Origin: Sacculina carcini
Lineage: Eukaryota; Arthropoda; Thecostraca; Sacculinidae
Direction of reading: 5' to 3'
DNA length: 64,000 nt
NCBI GenBank assembly: GCA_916048095.2
Contig: OU696576.1
Span: 111,001 to 175,000, forward strand
Shown: positions 31,906-41,782 of the stretch, one piece after another
Layout: every line of letters begins with the position of its first letter
How positions within the stretch are numbered: position 1 is the stretch's first letter
The notes under the pieces: model-generated
Told to the model about the DNA's origin: nothing
The model's database searches: none
The model's input: the letters and a program-made list of their open reading frames with translations, nothing else
Translations under genes and position numbers: made by a program

Positions 31906-33398
31906 TGTGTGTGCGTGTTTGAGTTTGCACGGCAGATTACTATGCACGACATGCCGTCAAGCCGCCGTGTACATACACCGAGCTTATCGAGCAAGCTTTG
32001 TTGGAGAAAGGAGAGCTGACTGTCTCAGGAATCTACAGCTGGATCACGTAAGCAATCTACCGCACACAAACACAAATTCCTCAAATCACACTTGTTCAAA
32101 TGCCAATATGTTGACCAGGTGAAACACCCCATCACGCATTGATGATGTCATTAGATAGACATATTTCGATGCTGTTATAGACAGAGTACAAAATATTTAA
32201 TTCCGTGGTCGTGGCAGTGATTCTCAACTACAAATTAGATTGTTTCGCTCATATTATATCTCAGTGCCATCTTTAATCTAAAAATAGAAATACAGCTCTC
32301 ATGAAGTTATTTCTATCCGATAATTTGATCCATATTTTCATGATATTACGAAAACGCATATTAGCATATGCACAGCAATTTTTCTGGACCAATAATTAAG
32401 CGTATGAGGATTAACAGTGAATATTGTACTGCATTGAAAATGTTATGGAATGTGAAGCGTGCAAAGTGGCGAGCGGTGGTGATAAACACATCGGGCACGC
32501 GCATTGCACGCGATCACACAAGCTCCGCCTTCTTCAGTGCGAGGGCCCCAGGGAGGGGTCGACAGAAGTGCTTGTTACTGACAGGCACCATGTCAAATTG
32601 ATCACGTTCTGCCAGATTCATATGTAATGTAGTAACACACGACATGTACGTTCATCGAACACGCAATCACACCGTGCTAACTTTCACAAACAAAAAACAA
32701 TGCGTTCCCACAGGAATTGACACCTCAGCGACATTCTCCGAGTGTTGGACAAAAATAACAAATTAATACATCTAACTGAAAGTACCGTCTTTTGATGCAA
32801 ATTTTTTATCATGCATGGTTTTCAAAAACGTACGCAGATTCGCAGATAATTATCCAAATGGACGCGTTATGCGGTCATTCCGTTAGTCAGCCATATAAGG
32901 TTACATAGCGTAACGGCGTAGCGCATTAACTTCATGGCGCACCGGATTCAGAAGTTTCACACATATAATAATTGTGTTGAATATTCCACTCAGAGAAATA
33001 TCGCTTAACAACACACTCCATTTAAGGGCGTACATTTTATGCTTCCTTTGCCGACTTTTGTTTAGTATTAAATTTGATCTCATAAATATTTCACAGGAAT
33101 GGATCTCTTGAATTATGGTGTACATCTCAAAATAAAAACATAACTGGTTATTATTTGAGATGCCAACAGAAATTATATATAGATATAAAGGTTAAAGGCC
33201 TAAGTGACAGCTGCTATATGGGAAGAAGCCGAAGCTTATGAACACGCATGTGTGCCCCGTGCAGCTCGCTGCCACCGCAGAACCGACCCTCTCCACGCTA
33301 TGGCACCACAATAACTGAAGACGTATTAGAGAGGGCCACCTCCCCATAATACATGGCACAACACATTAATAATTGTATTGCAATGTTTGATCATCATG
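31906..33398. other. No gene seen
   Basis: Mixed sequence. A GC-richer stretch at about 32450-32600 gives an open frame with several Cys and His residues (MECEACKVASGGDKHIGHAH), but no known fold was recognised. The rest is AT-rich. Confidence 0.4.
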
Positions 33399-33600
33399 TC
33401 GTCCAAATAGCGGAATCCTCCAAATGACGGAATCATCTATTGGTCCCCTCTCATATAGCACACCTCCAAATAGCGGGAAACGAGAGTTTTGTGTGATTCT
33501 AATGTGAAGGATGCATGAAATACATTGACTCCAGCTCGTCGAGTGACAACAGTTGACTGTTATAAGCTGATTGGTAGAAACGAGTACCAATCAGCGTCTG
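33399..33600 (+). mobile_element. pogo-like terminal region, left
   Basis: The words cctccaaat, gacggaatcatctattggtc, atagcacacctccaaatagc and ttttgtgtga, and later caacagttgactgtt with agctgattggta, are matched in inverse orientation at 39120-39270. 'CCTCCAAATAG...' ends are characteristic of pogo/Tigger-type elements. The outermost bases are less well conserved than on the right side, and a 45-bp stretch is present only on this side. Confidence 0.55.
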
Positions 33601-33619
33601 ACCGCAATCTTACAGCCGT

Positions 33620-34770
33620 ATGTGCACACTAGACTTAGCTGACACTGATATCATTGACTTTTTGAATGCTGATAACGTTTTCACCAACGCCCCTGTCGAC
33701 AGAACGATCAATCTTATAATGGACCATGTGTACCGCTGTGAAGAGACAACACCTTTGAAAGTGAGATAAAATTTTCAGCGTGCACTGTTGGGCATATGCA
33801 CGAAAGAGACCACTTCACCTGCCTAAACAGCGATTTATACCAACAGATCGACGGAGTGGCTATGGTTAGCCCGCTCAGCATTTTGTTCGCAAATTTTTAT
33901 AAGCTCAGCTGAGACTAAATTACACTCGTCGAACGAGCCAGCAACCTAATGCCGATACATCGTCGACGTCTTCATCCGTGAGAAATCATCTGACGAAATT
34001 CACATTCTCAAGCGGGCCTTTGAAAAAGAGACATCACTTAAATTCAAGCACGAGAACGCACTCGACGGTCGGCTGGCACTTATCGATGTACTAGTACAGC
34101 TGAATAACGGAAAGCTCAGCACAAACGTATACACCAAGCCATCAAATCTGGGACTGTATCTGAATGGCATCAGTGAATAACCAAAAAGATATTTGAGATC
34201 TACCATGAGTGGAGAGTGGAGTATCCACAGTGCAATTTTAGGAGGGGCTGAATTAATTTTGGGGAGGCTGAATATTGGGGGCGATCAGTCATGTACATGC
34301 ATCATTATGCAATGTATTTGTCATATTGCTTATATAAACAAATTCTACATAAATATATTTGTCTTGACCTCTTTTGGTGAGCATCTTGGTTTGGGGGAGC
34401 TTCAGCCCTCTGAGCCCCCTCTGGATCCGCCAGTGTGAGCGGATACATCAGACAATGCTGAGCACTGACTCAATGTTCAGCAATTGGTGAGCAATGACGC
34501 TATCAAACAATATTTTAACACCATGCACAAGCGCAAAAACACCAGAGAAGAGATTGTTGGCGGAACTCAATTTCTCGCTCACGAACACTACACCACAAGA
34601 TTGCAGCTTTTGGGAGCAGTTTTCATTACCAAGTTGAAGTCACCCATGAATGTCCAGCTCAAAGAAAAAGGAATTCTGCTGTATCAGCGTGCCCCACCAA
34701 TCAGAAGAGTCTCGGCATGCTCCTGTGTCAGTGAAGGCGAGACCGACCGCGTCGACCATAAGTGTTAATT
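33620..34770 (+). pseudogene. Penelope-like retroelement remnant
   Basis: The + strand shows the RT end of a Penelope-like element: RYIVDVFIREKSSDEIHILK, LKFKHENALDGRLALIDVLV and LSTNVYTKPSNLGLYLNGIS, the family's LPFLDVLV and VYRKPT region, near 33950-34180. After a small inserted MITE (34228-34435) the sequence resumes with ALTQCSAI and QQLVSNDAIKQYFNTMH. It ends with EHYTTRLQLLGAVFITKLKS and PMNVQL, similar to the C-terminal end of the GIY-YIG endonuclease domain. Several stops and frame changes are present, and the RT catalytic part is not clearly preserved upstream. Confidence 0.65.
34228..34435. mobile_element. Small MITE splitting the Penelope-like remnant
   Basis: The right end, read inward, is CACTGGCGGATCCAGAGGGG followed by GC-rich cagagggctgaagctccccc. 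The left end has cagtgcaattttaggagggg and ggggaggctgaat. GC-rich ends with an AT-rich centre, as in the small hAT-type MITEs at 61.1 and 61.7 kb. The target duplication is not clear. Confidence 0.5.
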
Positions 34771-34892
34771 ACGCAAGCACTGATAGTGCATGCGGCCAAA
34801 ATAGCGCATAGCTGAGAATTAGCACCTCTATTATGACTACGCTATATAAGACTTCATTCAATATTCACGCATTGGGAATTAACTGACTGAGT

Positions 34893-34925
34893 CTGAAGAC
34901 GGAGCCTCGTAGCTCCGAACGTTAC
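34893..34925 (+). ncRNA. Hammerhead-ribozyme-like core at Penelope 3' region
   Basis: CTGAAGA, a stem-loop with GGAGC and GCTCC arms around CTCGTA, and then GAACG. This follows the hammerhead order CUGANGA, stem II, GAAA with one A fewer than usual. Penelope-like elements are known to carry hammerhead motifs in their terminal repeats, and this lies about 130 bp after the coding remnant. Probably a decayed ribozyme; activity is doubtful. Confidence 0.45.
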
Positions 34926-34929
34926 CCAA

Positions 34930-36330
34930 CATTGGCCAACTACTGAAGTGTCTTTGTAGCGAACATCAGAAGCTGGCGAGCTGTATTTAGTCGAAGCGGA
35001 AAAAATTGCAAGTTATAAGAGAACTACAATGCATATGGGTACGGGTGCACGGGTATTGATATCAAACATTTATATGTAAATTGGTCATAAATTAGACGGT
35101 GTTTGCTTGGAACATTATGAGCTAACTAATGATAATTTTGCATGACTGACAGCAAACCCAATGATGTCTTCTACCAGGATACTCGAGACTTCCAGGGGAA
35201 GTATTTTGGGCGTCAGTAGAGATCGGGATTTGGTCTCAGCGTTTCTAGTAATAAAAAGTCAACAGTTATCAATTAATATCAATAAAGTTAATAAATAGTC
35301 AAATGTCAAAAAATTGTGTGGCTATCATGCCGTCAATACGAAATTATATTTTTGTCCGGCTCCTGCATAACGGGCAAATTCCAGCGTCGGTCTCGACACG
35401 GCGGTAAAATCACCACATATCACCAAGAATAAGGCAATGACTTAGCGATGAAAAACATGAATGATCGTCAACTGACGCCTGCCGCTCACGCACAGTGCCA
35501 ATGCGGCTGAAAGACGAATTGTATGAGCGTCTGTGTTGGTGTGTGGGGGATGTGTATGAGCGTGTATATAATTGTATATTGAAAACAGTCAGTTGAGGTC
35601 ACGCAAGCGCTGAAATAACACGCATTTGCCCATACACACAAACGTAGACGCACGCTCTACCACACGTGCGTATACACACACACTCACAGCATGACACCCG
35701 GACCGATGGTAGACATGTGTGTGCGTGTGAGTGCGTGCGTCGAATACTTGCACACGACACGTCATATATAATACGTTACGACGCGGTAATGACACACAGG
35801 CCACGTGTATACACATCGACACGCACACACATACACACACATTGGTTCCCGAATAATACGAGAGACAGACAAATATGAGTAAACAAAGACTCATCGTGGG
35901 TGTGGCATTCCGATTAGAGGTGTCATCAATCACACACCGAATCATACATCGACCTGTATAACCGTATGCTAACAAAAAAGCTTATCAAAAACCTCCAAAT
36001 AGACGATCATTTAGGAAATTTTAAAATTATTATTACAAAAATATATCGATTAGGTGTATCTAAGTAAATTCACTATATTGCTTCAAGTTAAGTTTTTGTA
36101 AATACAGATCAAACATTAAATATTTTTATTTACAGTTACTCATCGGTCGTGAGAGAAGATACTTCGATTAATAGTTATTTTGAAATTCTGATTTCATTTA
36201 CATAGAAGGATACTCGAATAATCAACTGTTTCTAACTTAACCAAGTTTTAATCCTATATAGCATTACATGACAATGACATACATTTTACAATTACAACCC
36301 GACATTTTTCCCGGCTAAATTTTATTCTCT
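34930..36330. other. No gene seen; CA-rich low-complexity part
   Basis: About 35620-35850 is rich in cacaca, cgtgtg and tacaca words (an imperfect CA/GT block). The remainder is AT-rich intron without a supported frame. Confidence 0.5.
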
Positions 36331-36335
36331 CTTAA

Positions 36336-36440
36336 CTCAAATCAAACTTATCCTAATTGAAATTTCACTTGACTCAACCGGAATCATATTTGTTCGAATT
36401 AAAGTAATTGGTCGCGACTGAAACCAAGAACGTCTCATTT
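36336..36440. repeat. Degenerate 21-bp array, about five units
   Basis: Consecutive stretches beginning aactcaaatcaaac, aattgaaatttcac, aaccggaatcatat, aattaaagtaattgg and actgaaaccaagaac are spaced 20-22 bp apart and resemble the unit cccaactgaaatcaaagttgt of the fold-back element at 23.2 kb. Probably the worn arm of an old copy; no partner arm was seen. Confidence 0.4.
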
Positions 36441-38598
36441 TGAATTGCAATGATTGAATGAATGATTGGCTTATATTAATGGCTTCATAATACATTTGAC
36501 TATATTGTGAAAATTTACCTGCGCATAAATTTTGCGAGACTTGCACTCTATTCAAGTGGGTTCAATTACACATAGTACTTTCAGTGAGCTGCTTATTATG
36601 GCCGCCAGTAATGTGCATTCACCAAGTGACTTTCACGGCTGGTGTGACAGTTAGCGAGAGCAAGATGGAGACGTTCACACCGGGATTGTTGGAAACTACA
36701 GAAAGCGTATTTTATCAACCCTAGGTAGATATGGAAACATGACATTTCAACACTCAACAAGTGGCTGAAACACAATTGTCTTGTCCCGTGAAATCAATTG
36801 ATTTAAAACTCGCTTTAGTGACCATATTTTTAGCCAATTGTTATTTTTGCGATTGTATTTGACAAACATGGATGTATGTATTTGACATGAGGATTTGATG
36901 AGTATAGGCGATGAGTGTTCGATAGAAATAGGAACCATGAGTGTTTTGTGAATTTTTCCATTGTATCAATACAACTGAGCTGAACTGAACTGGTATCAAG
37001 CCATAAACTGGTATAAAGCATAAATCATTTGATCGGGTAGAAATTTCTAAGTTATAAGATATAATCAAAACTATACCAGTGTGTATTAAAATACGCAGGG
37101 GAAACAATACATCAGTATAACCGTAGATAAACCCAGTTATGCATGATCAGACGAAATGGTAGTTGACTTGATTTTACGGATGCAAAATGTGGCCAGCAAT
37201 TAAAACACAAAACTGACGACAATAAAAAAGCAATTATCATTTTAGCAATTCACCCAAAACACTTGGATATAAATATTGAATCTAAATCAACAAAGAATAA
37301 GATATGGATAATCTGTATTATTAAACTAATACGAACTTGACAAATTGCACTGTTCGTAGTGCATTATACATGGCACCTACTATATACAATCATACAATGA
37401 ATATATTATATCTTCAATTTATTGGAAAACCGCAAATAAACATTCTATTAGCACAACATTTCCGAAATTAATTGTGATTTGTCACAAATAATTTCCTCAA
37501 TATTGTTAAAAAGTATTTTCACTCTGGATTGAATCATTTCTCATGTGCCGACTTGTGAGAGAGTGCTAGTCTGTTTCTCACATATGAGTCTCATAAACGG
37601 GCAGCATATATCATAGCTACCATATCTATCATATGTCATATCATCGCTACAATACATCAGCATTGTTTCAGTGCACGATAAACCACATTAGCGGGCTGAA
37701 GTAGAACCACACATCGTACTGTTACAACTGTATCAGTGTGTGCTGATGTTGGCAACGTTGTGTGCTGATGATGTTTGATCGTTGAATGGAGGCCGGTGGA
37801 CAGGGTGACACAATTGCCGCCTAGTCGCCGTGTTTACAAACCTCAATCAAGCCTTCACTACGAGTAATTAACATTCATATACGAATGTGTGTAAATATCG
37901 CAGTCCATTAATAAGGAATCGGTAATTATACAAGCTTGGTACAGTGATATAATAATCCCACAAATGAACGACAAATATAATACGACCTACAGTAATAAGT
38001 TTGCATAATCACCGATTCATTTTTAATGTATTCTTTCTCTCTTAATTTCTAAGTAAATGTACATGACATGTAGACGGATAGTTTTAAGTGAGTGTTCGTG
38101 TGGATAAAATGATGTTTAATGTTCATATATATATACATTTACATGCATGCAAGTGTGTATCAGCACGAATGAGTATTTTTATGTGCGAGGGTGTATTGAT
38201 GCTAATAGCAGCTGCGAAATGATGGCATTTTTGCTGTTAACCGTGGTCAAACAGCGCGCATGTGGCTGTCAGTAGTTTGGTGGAGGGAGGTGGTGGCGGC
38301 CGATAAGGGAGTGGCTACCACGCGACAGCTGCTGAAACATAGGGGTGCGTGAAAACACAGGGTCAAGCGCAGTCAAATGTAACAACCAAGGTGTGATATT
38401 GTGCACTGGTCAACTTGTCATGCATACTAGCCTTAACTCATACGTATCTTTACATAAATATGTATGTATGATTCGACCTTCGATTGACAAGGACGTATCA
38501 TGGAAAAATATTTGCGGACAATCTGGAAAATAAATACCTTTTTGATCTAGATAAAATTTTCACAATTGTGTACAATTACCTAAAATACAAATACTTTC
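36441..38598. other. No gene seen
   Basis: AT-rich intron. A GC-richer patch at 38200-38345 has no convincing frame. No repeats were recognised. Confidence 0.4.
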
Positions 38599-38980
38599 CA
38601 GATAGCGGACTCTAGAAGGAACCGACAAAAATTATGCTAGTTACAGGTGTCCGCTATTTGTAGTTGTGCTCTCAAGCAATGCTTACAACCTTTTTTACTG
38701 TGAATTTGTATTTTTTTTTAAAAATTACGTTATTATTTACCAATTTATATCTATCTTAAATTATTCTACCCATATTTTGCATCTCCCTAAGAAAATTATT
38801 CAGCTGCACGGCGTCCTCCTCTGCACGCCATAGTTTTGGCTGCGGTTACATGAGAGACTCGTTTCATCAATGTTGAACACATCGATAATTAAGATTACTA
38901 TAACACTGGAGATTAATGTTGTGTTCAACATTGATGAAACGAATCTATACGAAGATATAAATTCCTGTATGAGTCCTGTA
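38599..38980. mobile_element. pogo/Tigger-like transposase scraps
   Basis: The + strand at 38921-38960 reads VFNIDETNLYED and the - strand at 38880-38770 reads VFNIDETSLM followed by KLWRAEEDAVQLNNFL. NIDET is the block around the first catalytic Asp of the pogo/jerky-type DDE domain. The two occurrences form a perfect 22-bp inverted repeat (38859-38880 and 38921-38942). Around 38599-38660 the words gatagcggac and gtccgctatttg echo the element ends. These lie between the pogo-like terminal regions at 33.4 and 39.3 kb. Confidence 0.5.
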
Positions 38981-39119
38981 CAAGGTCTCCACCAATATCA
39001 TATCCTGGGCAGCGACCTTGCTAGCCTATGCCTAATAATATTCCAGTAAATATACCTAATAATACCTAATAATATGCCTAATAATATTACAGCAAATATA
39101 CCTATATTTATAATCGGCA

Positions 39120-39349
39120 ATGATAAAGCTCTCGAATATACCAATCAGCTTGCAACAGTTAACTGTTGTCTGTCACACAAAACCTCGTTTTGCGCTATTT
39201 GGTGTGTTATATTTGAGAGGAGACTAATAGATCATTCCGATATTTGAAGGTGTAATTAGTATTTGATGGGTTTTTGATCGGGACCAAGGAAGTAGTCCGC
39301 TATGTGGATGATTCCGCAGTATGGAGGCCACTATTTGGAGGGTTCACTG
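39120..39349 (-). mobile_element. pogo-like terminal region, right
   Basis: Read on the - strand it starts CAGTGAACCCTCCAAATAGT and continues with ggcctccatactgcggaatc. It then matches the left region at 33399-33600 (atcggaatgatctattag, acacaccaaatagcg, ttttgtgtga, caacagttaactgtt, agctgattggta). CAGTGAACC...CTCCAAATAG is a pogo/Tigger-type terminus. With the left region it could bound a decayed element of about 5.9 kb. Confidence 0.6.
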
Positions 39350-39744
39350 TCTATTTGGTATAATTTCATATATTTTCTCCGCTCTCGTTGTCTTTAGAGA
39401 ATCATTTCTCACAAACGATATATTGCACAACGAGGGATGATAATGACCAATAATAAAAACAAGCAAATGAAGAGCAGTACAATTAACACAGGACTCAGCA
39501 ACGAACTCACCCGACTACCCAAACACCTGCACAAGCGCACAATATCCAATCACCACATCAACTCCAGCACGCTTACACAGCCGGTCTTATCAAAGACCAA
39601 CACTACACGTTTGAACACAAGACTGATCAGCCAAACATATTCACATACACACACATATGATTACATTTGAAATTAAGGCCAAAAATTTAAACCTCAATTT
39701 TATATGTATTGTTATTGTATATGTATTATTATTATTTTATATTT
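39350..39744. other. No gene seen
   Basis: AT-rich sequence. One open frame at 39437-39670 (Thr-, Asn- and Ser-rich) has no family resemblance. Confidence 0.4.
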
Positions 39745-39825
39745 AGTCACTATAGTCACTTTAGTCATAATGACTTTAGTCATATAGTCACTTTAGTCAT
39801 AATGACTAAAGTGACTATAGTGACT
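39745..39825. repeat. Perfect 24-bp inverted repeat
   Basis: AGTCACTATAGTCACTTTAG plus TCAT (39745-39768) and its exact inverse (39802-39825). The 33-bp loop is made of the same agtca and tgact words, so the whole is a tagtcact minisatellite folded back on itself. Confidence 0.9.
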
Positions 39826-39858
39826 AAAGTGGCAGTCATTTGTGTTTTCTTCTCTCTC

Positions 39859-39860
<2 letters not shown>

Positions 39861-39927
<67 letters not shown>

Positions 39928-40216
39928 CAGAGCCGTAGCAACCGCCCCCCGTACCCCCCGGCCGGGGGCCCCGAATGTTGAGGGGCCTCGTTGCTTCACG
40001 TATCATATTAAAATGTATCATATTTATCATATTTATTATGTATAACCTTTACCTTTTTGCTCAGATGCTTTCACCTGAGCTTGCATTATGTGATTACGCA
40101 TAATAAATAAATTCATTATTTGGTGATTCATTTATAATGGGGGCGCCAAGTATTGCCTTCGGGGGGGCCCCAAGTGTTGCCTTCGGGGGGGGGGGCATAA
40201 GTCCTCGCAACGGCTC

Positions 40217-40284
<68 letters not shown>
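39861..40284. repeat. (TA)n microsatellite split by a MITE
   Basis: TA runs at about 39861-39927 and 40220-40284 flank the MITE at 39928-40218, so one microsatellite was cut in two. Confidence 0.9.
39928..40218. mobile_element. 291-bp hAT-type MITE, sister of 7328-7509
   Basis: The ends are CAGAGCCGTAGCAACCGCCC and, inverted, CAGAGCCGTTGCGAGG. Flanks TATATATA (39920-39927) and CATATATA (40219-40226) form an 8-bp duplication with one mismatch, though the TA context makes this weaker evidence than for the sister copy. The interior has the same word order as the 182-bp copy (ttgaggggcc, gttgcttcacgta, taatgggggc, ttgccttcgggggggcc) plus about 100 bp that the shorter copy lacks. Confidence 0.85.
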
Positions 40285-40288
<4 letters not shown>

Positions 40289-40484
40289 GACTAACGAGAG
40301 CGGTTATAAACATAGAAGTAATGTTTTCATTATTATTCATATGTATTAATATTAAAATTGATCATTTTCAAGTCCCTACATTTATTAGGATAATAAAATT
40401 CACATTATACAAGGGTCACTATAACCAATGTTTCCAGACCTGTATGGAATGCCAAACATCAAACAACTCACAAAATACGCATTG

Positions 40485-40800
40485 TGCGCGGCGCTTGCGT
40501 GTGCGTCGTGCACAATGGCAGGTCATAAAGGCGAGCCGTTGCAGCCACGTGCCAGCCAGCGCCACTGCGCTCCGTTTTTCGATGACTCGCGTCGTTAATT
40601 GCACCGGCTGCCTCTGAGACGCCGTCCGATGCCGTCACCTTCCGTTTAATTACACGTGCCTGTGTGGCGTGACACGAAAATGACAGGAAAGCGAGCTGGT
40701 GCGTGTCGGTGTGACGAGTGGCGAGCCAACATACGCACGCGTTCACCTGGCTCGCTCAGTCGCCGCAGGATAACCGTCACGCGCCCACTGCCTTACTTTC
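40485..40800. promoter_or_regulatory. CpG-rich block in AT-rich intron
   Basis: About 300 bp with many CG dinucleotides (gcgcggcgcttgcgtgtgcg, gacgccgtccgatgccgtca, caccgtcacgcgcc-like words). It stands out from the AT-rich surroundings, has no transposon ends and no convincing frame. It lies about 2.3 kb upstream of the forkhead exon, so an internal promoter, enhancer or non-coding exon is possible. The role is inferred from composition only. Confidence 0.35.
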
Positions 40801-40839
40801 AAATATAGTAGCGTCAAAACCAGCATTATTTTGTATTTA

Positions 40840-41780
40840 CGAGGGACATTACAAAAGTAATGCTTACTATTTTTAACTCTGCTACAAATTTTTCAGAGGA
40901 GGTTGAAATTTACACAATATCATGATTTAACTGCTACCAGCATATCATATAATTTCCACTTCTCTATTGATAATATTTATGGCGTGGGGCTTTGATAAAA
41001 AGTTCGCCATGAAGACTTGTCAAAAGCAGAGATGCGTCATTGAATTATTTCACAAGGAATGGATTGCCCCATTGACATTCACCGACGCCTGAATAAATGA
41101 CACAGAGCAGTGGATGCGAGCACAGTTAGGAGATGTCTCTATCTTTTTCATAACGGTGAAAGTGATGACGAAAGTATGACGGAAGACGGAAAAGGACGTC
41201 GGAATAAAAACGGTCCCAGAAGACGGTACACATCACTTCACCCGCAGATGTCTGCAGCTTGAATTTCTTGCTGGAAAGTTCGAGTGGTAGTATTCCAGTG
41301 AATTACATTTGGACTCAGGCTCGTAATGGTGACATGAAGTCTCGTCACCGGTGATGACGCGATATTGAACTCTCCAGCATATAAGTTCAGGCCGCAGACA
41401 TCTGAGAGTGTGGTGATGTGCATGGTCTTCTGGGCTCGTCTTTATTAACATAACTTTCACCGCTATGAAAAAGACTGACCCATCTTCTAACTGTGCTCGC
41501 ATTCACTGTCTCTGCTTCAAAGAGTTTCTTCAGGAGTCGGCGAATGTCAATGGGTGCATTCCTTCCTTGTGAAGGAATTCAATGACATATCTCCGCTTCT
41601 GACAAGTCTCCTTAAATTTTGATTTGCCAAAGCGTCACACCATAAATATTAGCAATAGAGAAGTGGAAATTATATGATATGCTGGTAACTGTTAAATCAT
41701 GATGTGGTGTAAACCTCAGCCCTCTCTTATTATTTGGGGCGGAGTTAAAAAATAAAGCATTACTTTTGATACCACCCTCG
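40840..41780. mobile_element. Palindromic mariner derivative, copy 2
   Basis: Flanked by TA at 40838-40839 and 41781-41782. Ends: CGAGGGACATTACAAAAGTA and, inverted, CGAGGGTGGTATCAAAAGTA, both followed by atgctt and attttttaactc-like sequence. The arms are about 440 bp and each encodes a mariner-type helix-turn-helix, with decayed frames. The - strand also has the catalytic-region words VITGDETSCHHYEPESK near 41340. The whole is a fold-back product of a mariner element, non-autonomous. It shares its unusual order (HTH, deletion, GDET region, inverted HTH) with copy 1 at 27.2 kb. Confidence 0.85.
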
Positions 41781-41782
41781 TA

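Noticed and set aside
32424-32627. Cys/His-rich frame (MECEACKVASGGDKHIGHAH) as a missing forkhead exon or zinc finger
   Set aside because: Contains no forkhead pattern and spacing of Cys and His does not match a known finger; kept only as a remark.
37790-37865. Short stretch TQLPPSRRVYKPQSSLHYE as a possible forkhead N-terminal exon
   Set aside because: Lacks the KPPxSYxxLI signature and fitting splice sites.
39437-39670. 77-residue Thr/Asn/Ser-rich frame
   Set aside because: No domain, no codon bias, AT-rich intronic surroundings and no splice signals.
40468-40746. Open frames through the CpG-rich block on both strands
   Set aside because: Both strands are open because of base composition; neither shows a domain or splice context.
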